A stretch of 37,585 nt of DNA from a gamma proteobacterium symbiont of Stewartia floridana (lineage in GTDB: Bacteria > Pseudomonadota > Gammaproteobacteria > Chromatiales > Chromatiaceae), in assembly GCA_003676145.1 (NCBI GenBank), contig NAUB01000008.1, positions 1-37,585 of the forward strand, written 5' to 3'. A model generated the notes under the pieces. It was not told the DNA's origin and made no database searches. It saw only the letters and a list, made by a program, of their open reading frames with translations. Position numbers and translations under genes: made by a program. Positions 6,337-14,432 of the stretch are shown in pieces. Each line of letters begins with the position of its first letter. The first letter of the stretch is position 1.

Positions 6337-8523
6337 TTAGTTCTGCAGGATCTTCTTGCCCTTTACAACAACATTTTTAGAGGCTTTAACATTGATCGCA
6401 CCAGAACCTTTGACGGTAACATCCTTACCCTGAATAGCAATCGTGCCATCTTTTTTCATGGTGATGGACGCTTTGCCTGTCTTGATCGTGATCGAATCTC
6501 CCGCCTCGATCACCAGATTCTTACCCACTGTGATCGAGCCATCTTCACCGATCGTAACAGCTTGGTTCTTGCCAACACTGACAGCCTGATCCTTACCCAC
6601 ATTGACAGCCTGGCCACCACCGATATCCTCACTGACATTTGACGCAACCTGCATTGCCTTGGAGGCACCGACGGTTTCATTCATTCCGGCACCGACCGTC
6701 ACCTGATATCCGGCGCCGATGGTTAAAGCTTTGGCGGCGCCTATGGTTTCAGTCTTGTTGATGCCGATGGTTTCACTCTTGTTACTGCCGATATTGACGC
6801 TGCGATTTGTACCGATGGAGACAGTTTCATTACTGCCTACGGATTCGGTCCGGTTGACACCGATCGTAATATTTTCATTGTTGCCAACCGTCTCGGTCCG
6901 ATCATTGCCGATGTCGATGGTTTCGTCATTGCCGACGGTCTCAGTGCGATTGACGCCAACGCTGGTGGTCTCATTGTTCTCCACCACATTGTCCTGGTTC
7001 TTCTCCGCATGGATATAGACCTGCTCATCCCCCTTCTTGTCCTCGAAGCGGATTTCATTGAAGTTCTCTCCGGAACCTCCCTTGGTGCTGCGGCTCTTGA
7101 TGCCGCTTTGGGTCATATTCGCAGGCAGTCCATAGGGTGGCATCTGATCGGCATTGTAGACACGCCCGGTAACAATCGGACGATCCGGGTCGCCTTCCAG
7201 GAACTCCACCACCACTTCCTGGCCAATCCGCGGAATATGCATCGCTCCCCAGTTTTTACCGGCCCAGACCTGGGATACCCTGACCCAGCAGGAGCTGTTC
7301 TCATCACTGCCCCCATAGCGGTCCCAGTGAAACTGAAGCTTCACTCGGCCATACTCATCCGTATAGATCTCTTCGCCGGCTTTACCCACAACCACAGCAG
7401 TCTGAGGACCTTGGACTATCGGTTTCGGTGTACTGCGGATACTGCGGTAAGTCTCTTTGCTTACTGAACACTTGAATTCGCAGGTGAAGATCGGTTCTTC
7501 GGCAATTTCCGGTACCGTTTCAAAGGCATCGGAGTGGAGAATACAGGTAGTTCCGGTAATCAGATACTCCCTGTTCTGATCGCCCCGGGGGTGTTCCGTC
7601 AGGGTAAACAGTCCTCCGCAGGCAGCCCCTCTTGCGATCGCCTCTCCTTCAAGCACTTCGTGGCCGCTCTGGATCTCTTCAATGCGCTGGCGGGCGTAAC
7701 TGTCGCCATCGCCCGATTCTTCGTATTCACCCGGATAGTCGAAGATCTCATACTCCGCATGGGCATGACTTCTGGGCAGTGGTGCGGTGGTAAACAGATC
7801 CGATTTGGGTTTGGTGAAGTTGTAATCCGTATGGGCAAAACTGCCTGGTTGCACCGATTTGGTGAATTTCCAGGCGTGGATATAGTCTTTCCAGCGGGTA
7901 CTCCCCTGTTCACTTTGCGGCAGATAAGGAATCTCTGCGTAAGCAGCGAGAGGACTGTGCGAACTGTAGCCGTCGCACATCACAAGAGTATGCTTGCCAT
8001 CCACATGGTCGAAGTAGTAGTAGATGCCCTCCTGTTCCATCAACCGACTGATAAAATTGAAGTCGGTCTCCCGATACTGAACGCAATATTCCCACTCACG
8101 GTAGGAGCCGCTCAGCTTGTCTTCAAAATCGCTGAAGCCGTTCTCCTGAAACACCTCTTTGATAATATCGGGGACTTTCTTATTCTGAAATATGCGGCAG
8201 TCGGAAGTGCGGGTCAAAAACCACAGCCAGGGACGCAGGGTGGCCCGATAGTGGGCAAAATAGGCAATATGACCTATCTGGGTGAACTGGCTGACAAAGC
8301 CGTTAAAATATCGCTTTCCACCATCCACCAGATCCATCTGCACGGTCATCTGTTTACCCAACAGATCGTCATGAGCAATCTCTTCATTGTCGCTCAGCAG
8401 ATCTACAGTAAACTCAGACAGTCGCCCCAACTCCTCTCTCGCCTCCATGCGAAGAATCAGGAGTTCATCTGGACCCAACGGGGTTTTTATCTGTAACTGC
8501 CGGTTACTCTGTGTAAACGCCAT
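6337..8523 (-). CDS. vgrG: T6SS spike protein VgrG (TssI)
   Basis: The protein has 728 residues. It forms the trimeric spike on the Hcp tube, equivalent to phage gp27-gp5. The N-terminal part (1 to about 370) is gp27-like, with YCVQYRETDFNFISRLMEQE and EGIYYYFDH. The OB-fold follows (EYGRVKLQFHWDRYG, SCWVRVSQVWAGKNWGAMHI, PRIGQEVVVEFLEGDPDRPI). From about residue 530 to 690 there is a long run of short repeats of the type ET(V/I)G-x-N, which builds the triple beta-helix needle. The protein ends in KNVVVKGKKILQN with no added toxin domain, so this is a structural rather than an evolved VgrG. The start has TAGGAG 6 nt upstream. It heads the minus-strand cargo module and diverges from the main T6SS genes. 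Confidence 0.97.
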   Translation of the reverse strand: MAFTQSNRQLQIKTPLGPDELLILRMEAREELGRLSEFTVDLLSDNEEIAHDDLLGKQMTVQMDLVDGGKRYFNGFVSQFTQIGHIAYFAHYRATLRPWLWFLTRTSDCRIFQNKKVPDIIKEVFQENGFSDFEDKLSGSYREWEYCVQYRETDFNFISRLMEQEGIYYYFDHVDGKHTLVMCDGYSSHSPLAAYAEIPYLPQSEQGSTRWKDYIHAWKFTKSVQPGSFAHTDYNFTKPKSDLFTTAPLPRSHAHAEYEIFDYPGEYEESGDGDSYARQRIEEIQSGHEVLEGEAIARGAACGGLFTLTEHPRGDQNREYLITGTTCILHSDAFETVPEIAEEPIFTCEFKCSVSKETYRSIRSTPKPIVQGPQTAVVVGKAGEEIYTDEYGRVKLQFHWDRYGGSDENSSCWVRVSQVWAGKNWGAMHIPRIGQEVVVEFLEGDPDRPIVTGRVYNADQMPPYGLPANMTQSGIKSRSTKGGSGENFNEIRFEDKKGDEQVYIHAEKNQDNVVENNETTSVGVNRTETVGNDETIDIGNDRTETVGNNENITIGVNRTESVGSNETVSIGTNRSVNIGSNKSETIGINKTETIGAAKALTIGAGYQVTVGAGMNETVGASKAMQVASNVSEDIGGGQAVNVGKDQAVSVGKNQAVTIGEDGSITVGKNLVIEAGDSITIKTGKASITMKKDGTIAIQGKDVTVKGSGAINVKASKNVVVKGKKILQN

Positions 8524-8815
8524 TCAAGACTCCTACCCAATCGAACAATCATAGCAAAGAAAAAGACACTCTTCTGACAAACAGGCTTTAACTTATACCA
8601 CTAGTGAGAAAACACCCCGGTTCAACATTTTTTGGTCACTGCCAAATCGAGATGGTAATTGTAGCTATTTGAGATAAAGTATGTGTGTCAGAGCCACTGC
8701 GGTCAATGAAATCATGACGGTACTTTGTCACAAGGGTTGATCTGGTCGCTCAGACTCAGGGAAATGCCAGGGCCTGCCGAAATGACAGAGTCAGTTTAAT
8801 TAAGGTGTAAACGAT
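8524..8815. promoter_or_regulatory. Divergent control region between vgrG and the main T6SS run
   Basis: This 292-bp AT-rich gap separates the two divergent T6SS transcripts. On the minus strand a good -10 (TATGAT, complement of 8548-8553) lies about 25 bp upstream of the vgrG start, with a poor -35. On the plus strand the TssB-TssC-like gene has AAGG 8 nt before its ATG. The region contains a CACTAGTG palindrome (8599-8606) that recurs upstream of tssA. It also holds TCATGAC-GGT-ACTTTGTCACA (8712-8732), which recurs without the GGT near 32921. I see no sigma-54 consensus. Confidence 0.45.
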
Positions 8816-10207
8816 ATGGCACAACGATTAAATCTATCGGTTGAACTTGGAAAAAAGCACCAGGGCGGAGATCGCAGCAGTAGCGAAAGCCAACGACTGA
8901 AATTCATACTCCTGGGTTGTTTTTCCGGCAACCAGGAGTTGTCCGATCCGCAGCTCAATCCACTGCCAGACGTATGCAAGGTGGATCTCGACAATTTCGA
9001 TGATCTGATCAGTGAGATGCAGCCTTGTCTGAAAATTGACTTGGGTGAACTGACAGAACCACTGCAGCTCAGATTCAGCAGCCTCGATGACTTTCATCCG
9101 GACCAGCTGCATAAACAGCTGCCGACACCGCAGGAAAGCGCTTCTGCTGAGCGTAAAGAGCCGGATCAGACCGATACCCAGTCTGATTCTGCCTCCAATG
9201 GATCTCAGGAGTCAGATCAACAGACTCTGTCAAGACTACTGGGAGATGGTACCGCCACAACACCATCATCACATGCCGGAAAGTCCAACGCCAACCGCAC
9301 AATGGTTGAGTCAGTGGTTGGACGCCTGATTGACGGTTCACTGAAGCAACACACTGCCGGGAGTTCCGAGCAGGAGACCGGTCACAGTGAACACCACGGC
9401 AGTCTGTTGAAAAATGTCATCCACCACTCTGAGTTTCAAACCCTGGAATCGAACTGGCGTGGCCTGGACTGGCTGATTCGCAATCTGGAATCAGACGAAT
9501 TGAATGAGGTTTTCATAGTAGACCTCAGCCAGGATGAGTGGCAACGTTCTACCCAGAGTGAGTTGGAATTCAAACAATCCAAATACTATCAATCGTTATT
9601 AAAACGTTTCAGCGAAAAGCAAGCATCAGAACAGAAGTTTATTCTAATATGCGATCATTATTTTAATTCCTCAATTGAGGATACCGATCTGCTGAAAAAT
9701 TTCTCAGAACTGGGCACACGCCTGGATGCACAACTGCTGGCCGCAACTGATGGCGGGCTCCTATCCAGTGTGGATTCAGGCCCTGCGGCCCTGGAGCCAT
9801 GGAAAAGCTTTCAACAAAGCGCTGCCGCAACGAATGTCAGTCTGGTGCTGCCGCGGATTTTAATGCGCCTGCCCTATGGCGAGCAGTATGATCCTGTGGA
9901 ATCATTCCAGTTTGAAGAGCTTGATGATGAATGGTGCAGTGATGAACTGCTCTGGGGCAATCCCGCTTTTGCATTGGCCATCCAGTTGGCAGCGGATAAT
10001 CAGTCGGAGCGGCAGCAGGACGCCGCGGCACTCGCCGACTGCCCCTCCTTTGCCTATCTCAAAGAGCGTGAAAGCCACCTGCAGCCCTGTACAGAAAGCC
10101 TGTTCACGGATCAACAACTGGAAATTCTGGTTGAGCTTGGACTGGTGCCAATCGTAGGCAGCCGGCGCAGCAATCAGGTCAGGATACCCTGGTACCGACG
10201 ACTGTAA
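8816..10207 (+). CDS. TssB-TssC-like fusion, truncated sheath-type protein
   Basis: The protein has 463 residues. Residues 1-100 resemble TssB (KFILLGCFSGN, then VDLDNFDDLISEMQP and LRFSSLDDFHPDQL; compare the TssB from 11636 with VDNFDERLKAMKP and FESMDDFSP). A Ser/Gln/Asp-rich linker spans about 105-160. From about 160 onward it resembles TssC: HHSEFQTLESNWRGLDWL (203-220) matches TssC HHEDFQQLEGSWRGLHHL, and PRILMRLPYG (346-355) with LLWGNPAFALA (378-388) match PRFLSRLPYG and TWSNSAYAMA. It stops where TssC still has about 135 residues, so the C-terminal sheath-linking part is missing. AAGG precedes the ATG. It heads the plus-strand T6SS run. It is probably not a simple sheath subunit; a cap, adaptor or regulator of sheath assembly is inferred. 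Confidence 0.8.
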   Translation: MAQRLNLSVELGKKHQGGDRSSSESQRLKFILLGCFSGNQELSDPQLNPLPDVCKVDLDNFDDLISEMQPCLKIDLGELTEPLQLRFSSLDDFHPDQLHKQLPTPQESASAERKEPDQTDTQSDSASNGSQESDQQTLSRLLGDGTATTPSSHAGKSNANRTMVESVVGRLIDGSLKQHTAGSSEQETGHSEHHGSLLKNVIHHSEFQTLESNWRGLDWLIRNLESDELNEVFIVDLSQDEWQRSTQSELEFKQSKYYQSLLKRFSEKQASEQKFILICDHYFNSSIEDTDLLKNFSELGTRLDAQLLAATDGGLLSSVDSGPAALEPWKSFQQSAAATNVSLVLPRILMRLPYGEQYDPVESFQFEELDDEWCSDELLWGNPAFALAIQLAADNQSERQQDAAALADCPSFAYLKERESHLQPCTESLFTDQQLEILVELGLVPIVGSRRSNQVRIPWYRRL

Positions 10208-10528
10208 TCGTTGCTGTGATGATCAGCGATACTAAATCATTGTGCCAGGCTGACGATAAGCTGATCACTATCTGGGTAGTATCAACAACATAGGTTGGTA
10301 TTATTTCACTAGTGTTCACTTATTTATCGTGTAGTATCAAGTACAAGGGTTTTGTGCTAAACCTACCCAATGAAAGGGTAAGATCGCAAAACGAAACAAC
10401 CTGACGGACCGATACGGAGTCAGGCTTAATAACCAAAAAATAAGATTGACAGGTATGTTTACTTTATATATCAACTCAGTTTCAGGTTTGCAGACGCATT
10501 GCAGTGCAAACCCACGGGGGATTCAGGC
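10208..10528 (+). promoter_or_regulatory. Intergenic control region and promoter upstream of tssA
   Basis: About 320 bp of AT-rich DNA with no gene. TTGACA at 10446-10451 is an exact -35 box; TATATC or TATCAA at 10467-10474 can serve as the -10 with 15- or 17-bp spacing. This predicts a transcript starting near 10480, about 50 nt before the tssA start. Further upstream are a direct repeat of GTAGTATCAA (10276-10285 and 10331-10340), a CACTAGTG palindrome (10307-10314), and 8-bp inverted arms TGATCAGC/GCTGATCA (10220-10227 and 10260-10267). These suggest separate control of tssA onward from the gene before it. Confidence 0.5.
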
Positions 10529-11554
10529 TTGACTGGCACACTCGATCTAGACCAACTTCTCAGTGCAGTATCTGATGATGAGCCTGCCGGTTCCGATTTG
10601 GAGTACGATCCCCTGTTTGGCGAGATGGAGAGAGCTGCCGAAGGTAAAGAGGAGCAGCAGTTCGGCGATACCATCATCCCAGCCGAAGACCCGGATTGGC
10701 GGGAACTGAAGAAAAAGTCCCTCGAAGTGGCAGGCAAGAGCAGAGACCTGCGGGCAGCCATTCATCTGACCCGGGCACTGATTCATACCGACGGCTTTAG
10801 TGGCCTGGCCGATGGTCTGGCGCTGATCAAAGGTTATCTGGATGGTTACTGGGATTCAGTCCATCCTCAACTCGATCCGGATGACGATAACGATCCAACA
10901 TTGAGGATCAATACTCTGATCAATATCTGTGATCCCTTCGACTACCTGGCCGGCATCAATAAGATTCCAGTGGTCTCTTCCACTGTCATGGGAAAATTCA
11001 GTTTCAGGGATATTCAGATCGCCAATGGTAGTCTTCAAGCCTCTGAAGGCGATTCTCAGGAGTTGTCCCTGGACCAGGTCGATGCCGCTTTTCGGGAGGC
11101 CAGCGATGAAGATAACCAACAGACACTGGATCTGATCACGACATCAGCAGAGACTGTGGAGGGTATCGAATCCCGCCTGAATGAACTGGTCGGAGTTGAC
11201 CAGGCACCGAATCTCAGCACCCTTGTTAAGCTGTTGAAGGAGATAGCCGATGAAGTGGCGCAGCGCTGCGGCCTGGAGAGCGCCTCTGAGGCATCAGAGA
11301 CCGCAGTTGACGGATCTGTAGCGGCGCAGAACCAACCGGCTGCCCCAGGCACCATCAATAACCGCGATGACGTCATCAAGACACTTGAACGTATTACTCA
11401 ATACTACGAGAAGAATGAGCCATCCAGCCCAATTCCACTGCTACTGGATCGGGCGAAGCGACTGGTAAAAATGGATTTTTATGAAATTGTCCAGGATCTG
11501 GCGCCAGGTGGTTCTTCCCATTTCGATTTCCTGTGGAAACAGGAAGATAGATAG
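10529..11554 (+). CDS. tssA: T6SS assembly protein TssA (short type)
   Basis: The N-terminus holds the ImpA-type signature: LLSAVSDDEPAGSDLEYDP, then DPDWRELKKKSLEVAGKSRD and LRAAIHLTRALI. TssA caps the growing tail and primes sheath and tube assembly at the baseplate. The C-terminus (NRDDVIKTLERITQYYEKNE, PSSPIPLLLDRAKRLVKMDF, YEIVQDLAP) is of the short class seen in the P. aeruginosa H1 system rather than the long class. No in-frame ATG exists near the N-terminus. I choose the TTG at 10529 because GGGGGA lies 7 nt upstream; a TTG at 10499 would add ten residues (351 in total). It is followed by tssB after 81 bp. Confidence 0.93.
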   Translation: MTGTLDLDQLLSAVSDDEPAGSDLEYDPLFGEMERAAEGKEEQQFGDTIIPAEDPDWRELKKKSLEVAGKSRDLRAAIHLTRALIHTDGFSGLADGLALIKGYLDGYWDSVHPQLDPDDDNDPTLRINTLINICDPFDYLAGINKIPVVSSTVMGKFSFRDIQIANGSLQASEGDSQELSLDQVDAAFREASDEDNQQTLDLITTSAETVEGIESRLNELVGVDQAPNLSTLVKLLKEIADEVAQRCGLESASEASETAVDGSVAAQNQPAAPGTINNRDDVIKTLERITQYYEKNEPSSPIPLLLDRAKRLVKMDFYEIVQDLAPGGSSHFDFLWKQEDR

Positions 11555-11635
11555 ATTGTGGATCCGGGCATAAGCCCTAATTAGATAACAAACATACCGA
11601 ATTAAGGTACAGAGCACATTAAAGAGAGGTAGACC

Positions 11636-12166
11636 GTGGCAAAAGAGAGCAGCCAGAAGTTCATAGCCCGAAACCGAGCCCCCAGGGTACAGATAGAGTA
11701 TGACGTGGAGCTCTATGGTGCTGAAAAGATGATTCAGTTGCCCTTCATCATGGGCGTTATGGCGGACCTCTCGGGAAAACCCGAAGAGGCACTTCCCCCA
11801 GTCGCTGACCGCAAGATGCTGGAAATCGATGTGGACAACTTCGATGAGCGGCTCAAAGCCATGAAACCCCGTACTGCGTTCCGGGTACCCAATACCCTCA
11901 CCGGTGAGGGCAACATCAGCGTCGATATCACCTTCGAAAGTATGGATGACTTTTCACCCGCTGCAGTCGCCAAAAAGGTTGGTGCACTACGCCAACTGCT
12001 GGATGCGCGTACCCAACTGGCCAACCTGTTGACCTATATGGATGGCAAGGCCGGTGCGGAAGAACTGATTACCAAGGCCTTGAACGATCCAACCCTGCTT
12101 CAGTCCCTGGCATCTTCCCCCAACGCAGACGATGCATCATCTGAAGATTCAAGCGGCGAGGAGTAA
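11636..12166 (+). CDS. tssB: T6SS contractile sheath small subunit TssB
   Basis: The protein has 176 residues with a GTG start and AGAGAGGT just upstream. It pairs with TssC to build the contractile sheath around the Hcp tube in the cytoplasm. Diagnostic segments are RAPRVQIEYDVELYGAEKMI, QLPFIMGVMADLSG, LEIDVDNFDERLKAMKPR and ITFESMDDFSPAAVAKKV, followed by an acidic tail. The N-terminal extension before VQIEYD is the region that TagJ contacts in H1-type systems, which fits the tagJ gene downstream. The stop is 3 nt before the tssC start, so the two are translated together in near equal amounts. Confidence 0.97.
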   Translation: MAKESSQKFIARNRAPRVQIEYDVELYGAEKMIQLPFIMGVMADLSGKPEEALPPVADRKMLEIDVDNFDERLKAMKPRTAFRVPNTLTGEGNISVDITFESMDDFSPAAVAKKVGALRQLLDARTQLANLLTYMDGKAGAEELITKALNDPTLLQSLASSPNADDASSEDSSGEE

Positions 12167-12169
12167 AAC

Positions 12170-13666
12170 ATGGCTGAAACAGATACCCAACAAACAGCGG
12201 GCGAAGCGGCGGAAAGTGTCGCACCGGATGAATTTTCAGCACTCTTGCAACAGGAGTTCAAACCGAAGACCGAACGGACCAAGGAAGCGGTCACCAGTGC
12301 AGTGCAAACCCTTGCCGAACAGGTCCTGAAAGAGAGCGGCACCATCTCGGATGATGCGGTTGAGACGATTGAGGGAATCATCGCTGAAATCGACAAAAAG
12401 CTCACTGAACAGGTCAACCTGATTCTCCATCATGAGGATTTTCAGCAGCTCGAAGGCAGTTGGCGCGGTCTGCACCATCTGGTCAACAATACCGAGACCG
12501 ATGAGATGCTGAAGATCAGGGTGATGAACATCTCGAAGAAAGAGCTGGGCAAGAACCTGAAGAAATTCAAAGGTACTGCCTGGGATCAAAGCCCGATTTT
12601 CAAAAAGGTCTATGAAGAAGAGTATGGCCAGTTTGGTGGTGAACCTTACGGTTGCCTGGTAGGAGACTACCATTTCGACCACTCGCCACCGGATGTGGAA
12701 CTGCTCAATGGTATGGCACAGATTGCCGCATCTGCCCATGCGCCGTTTATTGCTGGTGCAGCACCCACGGTGATGCAGATGGACTCCTGGCAGGAACTGT
12801 CAAACCCACGAGATCTGACCAAAATTTTTCAGACACCGGAGTTCGCATCCTGGCGTTCTCTCAGAGAGTCCGATGATTCCCGTTATATCGGTCTGGCGAT
12901 GCCGAGATTCCTCTCTCGCCTCCCCTATGGGGCCAAGACCGATCCTGTGGAAGAGTTCGACTTCGAAGAGGACACGGAAGGTGCGGATCACAACAAGTAC
13001 ACCTGGTCCAACTCAGCTTACGCCATGGCCGTCAATATCAACCGGGCCTTTAAGCTGTATGGATGGACCACAAGAATCCGCGGTGTTGAGTCAGGCGGTT
13101 CCGTCGAAGGACTGCCGACTCACACTTTCCCCACCGATGACGGTGGTGTGGATATGAAATGTCCCACAGAGATCGCAATTTCCGATCGACGTGAGGCCGA
13201 ATTGGCAAAAAATGGCTTCATGCCATTGTTGCACCGTAAGAATTCCGACTTTGCCGCCTTTATCGGCGCGCAATCACTACAAAAACCATCGGAATATGAC
13301 GATCCTGACGCAACAGCCAATGCGAATTTAGCTGCCCGATTGCCCTATCTGTTCGCCAGTTGCCGCTTCGCACACTACTTGAAATGTATTGTGCGTGACA
13401 AGATAGGCTCATTCAAAGAGCGTGATGACATGGAAAAATGGCTAAACAAATGGATTATGAACTATGTCGAACCAAACCCGGCGACAGCTTCAGAAGAAGA
13501 CAAAGCACGTAAACCGCTTGCTGCGGCTGAAGTGGTTGTCGCTGAAGTTGAGGGGAATCCAGGATACTACACATCAAAGTTTTTCCTGCGGCCCCACTAT
13601 CAATTGGAAGGTTTGACAGTCTCGTTACGTCTGGTCTCTAAGCTGCCATCTGAAAAAACAGCTTAG
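12170..13666 (+). CDS. tssC: T6SS contractile sheath large subunit TssC
   Basis: The protein has 498 residues, the usual TssC length. It forms heterodimers with TssB that stack into the sheath. Recognised segments are LILHHEDFQQLEGSWRGLHH (about 84-103), EEYGQFGGEPYGCLVGDYHF, AMPRFLSRLPYGAKTDPVEE (about 243-262), FAHYLKCIVRDKIGSF and, near the end, GYYTSKFFLRPHYQLEGL. The C-terminal region that forms the inter-subunit linkage is complete, in contrast to the fusion protein encoded at 8816. The N-terminal helix carries the residues that ClpV normally recognises once the sheath contracts. It sits between tssB (3-nt gap) and hcp. Confidence 0.98.
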   Translation: MAETDTQQTAGEAAESVAPDEFSALLQQEFKPKTERTKEAVTSAVQTLAEQVLKESGTISDDAVETIEGIIAEIDKKLTEQVNLILHHEDFQQLEGSWRGLHHLVNNTETDEMLKIRVMNISKKELGKNLKKFKGTAWDQSPIFKKVYEEEYGQFGGEPYGCLVGDYHFDHSPPDVELLNGMAQIAASAHAPFIAGAAPTVMQMDSWQELSNPRDLTKIFQTPEFASWRSLRESDDSRYIGLAMPRFLSRLPYGAKTDPVEEFDFEEDTEGADHNKYTWSNSAYAMAVNINRAFKLYGWTTRIRGVESGGSVEGLPTHTFPTDDGGVDMKCPTEIAISDRREAELAKNGFMPLLHRKNSDFAAFIGAQSLQKPSEYDDPDATANANLAARLPYLFASCRFAHYLKCIVRDKIGSFKERDDMEKWLNKWIMNYVEPNPATASEEDKARKPLAAAEVVVAEVEGNPGYYTSKFFLRPHYQLEGLTVSLRLVSKLPSEKTA

Positions 13667-13700
13667 GTCCACAAAATCTCACTTATTGGAGGAATAAATC

Positions 13701-14186
13701 ATGGCAGTTGATATGTTTATGAAGATTGATGGCATCGATGGCGAAAGTACCGATGACCAACATAAAGGCTGGATTGAACTGGTCAGTATCAGTCACGGCG
13801 TGTCTCAACCCACATCCGGCGCCAGTGGCACGGGTGGCCGTACTGGTGGTCGAGCTGATTTCGAACCCTTTACCGCAATGAAGGAGATCGATAAAGGCAC
13901 ACCCGATCTGAACATTAAGTGTGCCAAGGGTGAGCACATTCCGAAGATTGAAGTCCATCTTTGTGAAGCCGCCGGCGACAAGCACATTTTCATGAAATAC
14001 ACCATGGAAAACATCATTGTTCAGGCGGTCATGCCGACCTGCAGTCAAAGTGACATCAAGCCCATGGAAACCGTAAGCTTCGCCTACGGCAAGATCAAAT
14101 GGGAGTACACAGAACTGGGTCAAGACGGTAAGCCGGGTGGCTCAACCGATAGAACCTGGAACCTGGAAACCAACAAGCAGGATTGA
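13701..14186 (+). CDS. hcp: T6SS inner tube protein Hcp (TssD)
   Basis: The protein has 161 residues and is preceded by a strong ribosome site (GGAGG, 8 nt before ATG), fitting the high expression Hcp needs. It forms stacked hexameric rings that are expelled through the sheath and can carry small effectors in the lumen. The family pattern is clear: FMKIDGIDGESTDD, WIELVSISHGVSQP, DFEPFTAMKEIDKGTPDLN, KYTMENIIVQAVMP and FAYGKIKWEY. A Gly/Ser/Thr-rich loop (TSGASGTGGRTGGRAD) lies where Hcp proteins have a flexible loop. A strong hairpin terminator follows 27 nt later, which would set Hcp output apart from downstream genes. Confidence 0.98.
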   Translation: MAVDMFMKIDGIDGESTDDQHKGWIELVSISHGVSQPTSGASGTGGRTGGRADFEPFTAMKEIDKGTPDLNIKCAKGEHIPKIEVHLCEAAGDKHIFMKYTMENIIVQAVMPTCSQSDIKPMETVSFAYGKIKWEYTELGQDGKPGGSTDRTWNLETNKQD

Positions 14187-14212
14187 TTCTTGCGCCGACA
14201 ATGCTTCAACAC

Positions 14213-14246
14213 ACCCATCTCTCATGCACGATGAGAGATGGGTTTT
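14213..14246 (+). terminator. Strong hairpin terminator or attenuator after hcp
   Basis: A perfect 13-bp stem, ACCCATCTCTCAT (14213-14225) with ATGAGAGATGGGT (14231-14243), encloses the 5-nt loop GCACG and runs into TTTT. It sits in the 246-bp gap between hcp and tagJ. It probably ends most transcripts from the tssA promoter, or acts as a partial stop that raises the ratio of hcp and sheath mRNA to the rest. Confidence 0.75.
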
Positions 14247-14432
14247 GAATGCAGAGTCTCTGACTTTAATCGACGTTTACGCTGGAATTACAGTAATTGT
14301 GCGAAGTTTCAGATCAGACACTGGAGATATTCAATTTTAATCAATTCGAACTGATCCGCTCTTTATCGATCTGCCGGCGGTAGTTTAAGGATCTTGCAGA
14401 TTGCCTCAAAACACAGAGAAGACAAAAACACC

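Noticed and set aside
7534-8496. Plus-strand 320-codon ORF antisense to vgrG
   Set aside because: The minus strand encodes a clear VgrG; this frame is open by codon bias only.
6337-8523. Toxin domain fused to VgrG
   Set aside because: The protein ends at the needle repeat with KNVVVKGKKILQN; no additional domain follows.
8524-8815. Sigma-54 promoter before the T6SS run
   Set aside because: No TGGCAC-N5-TTGC-like sequence is present in the divergent region, although some T6SS clusters use RpoN.
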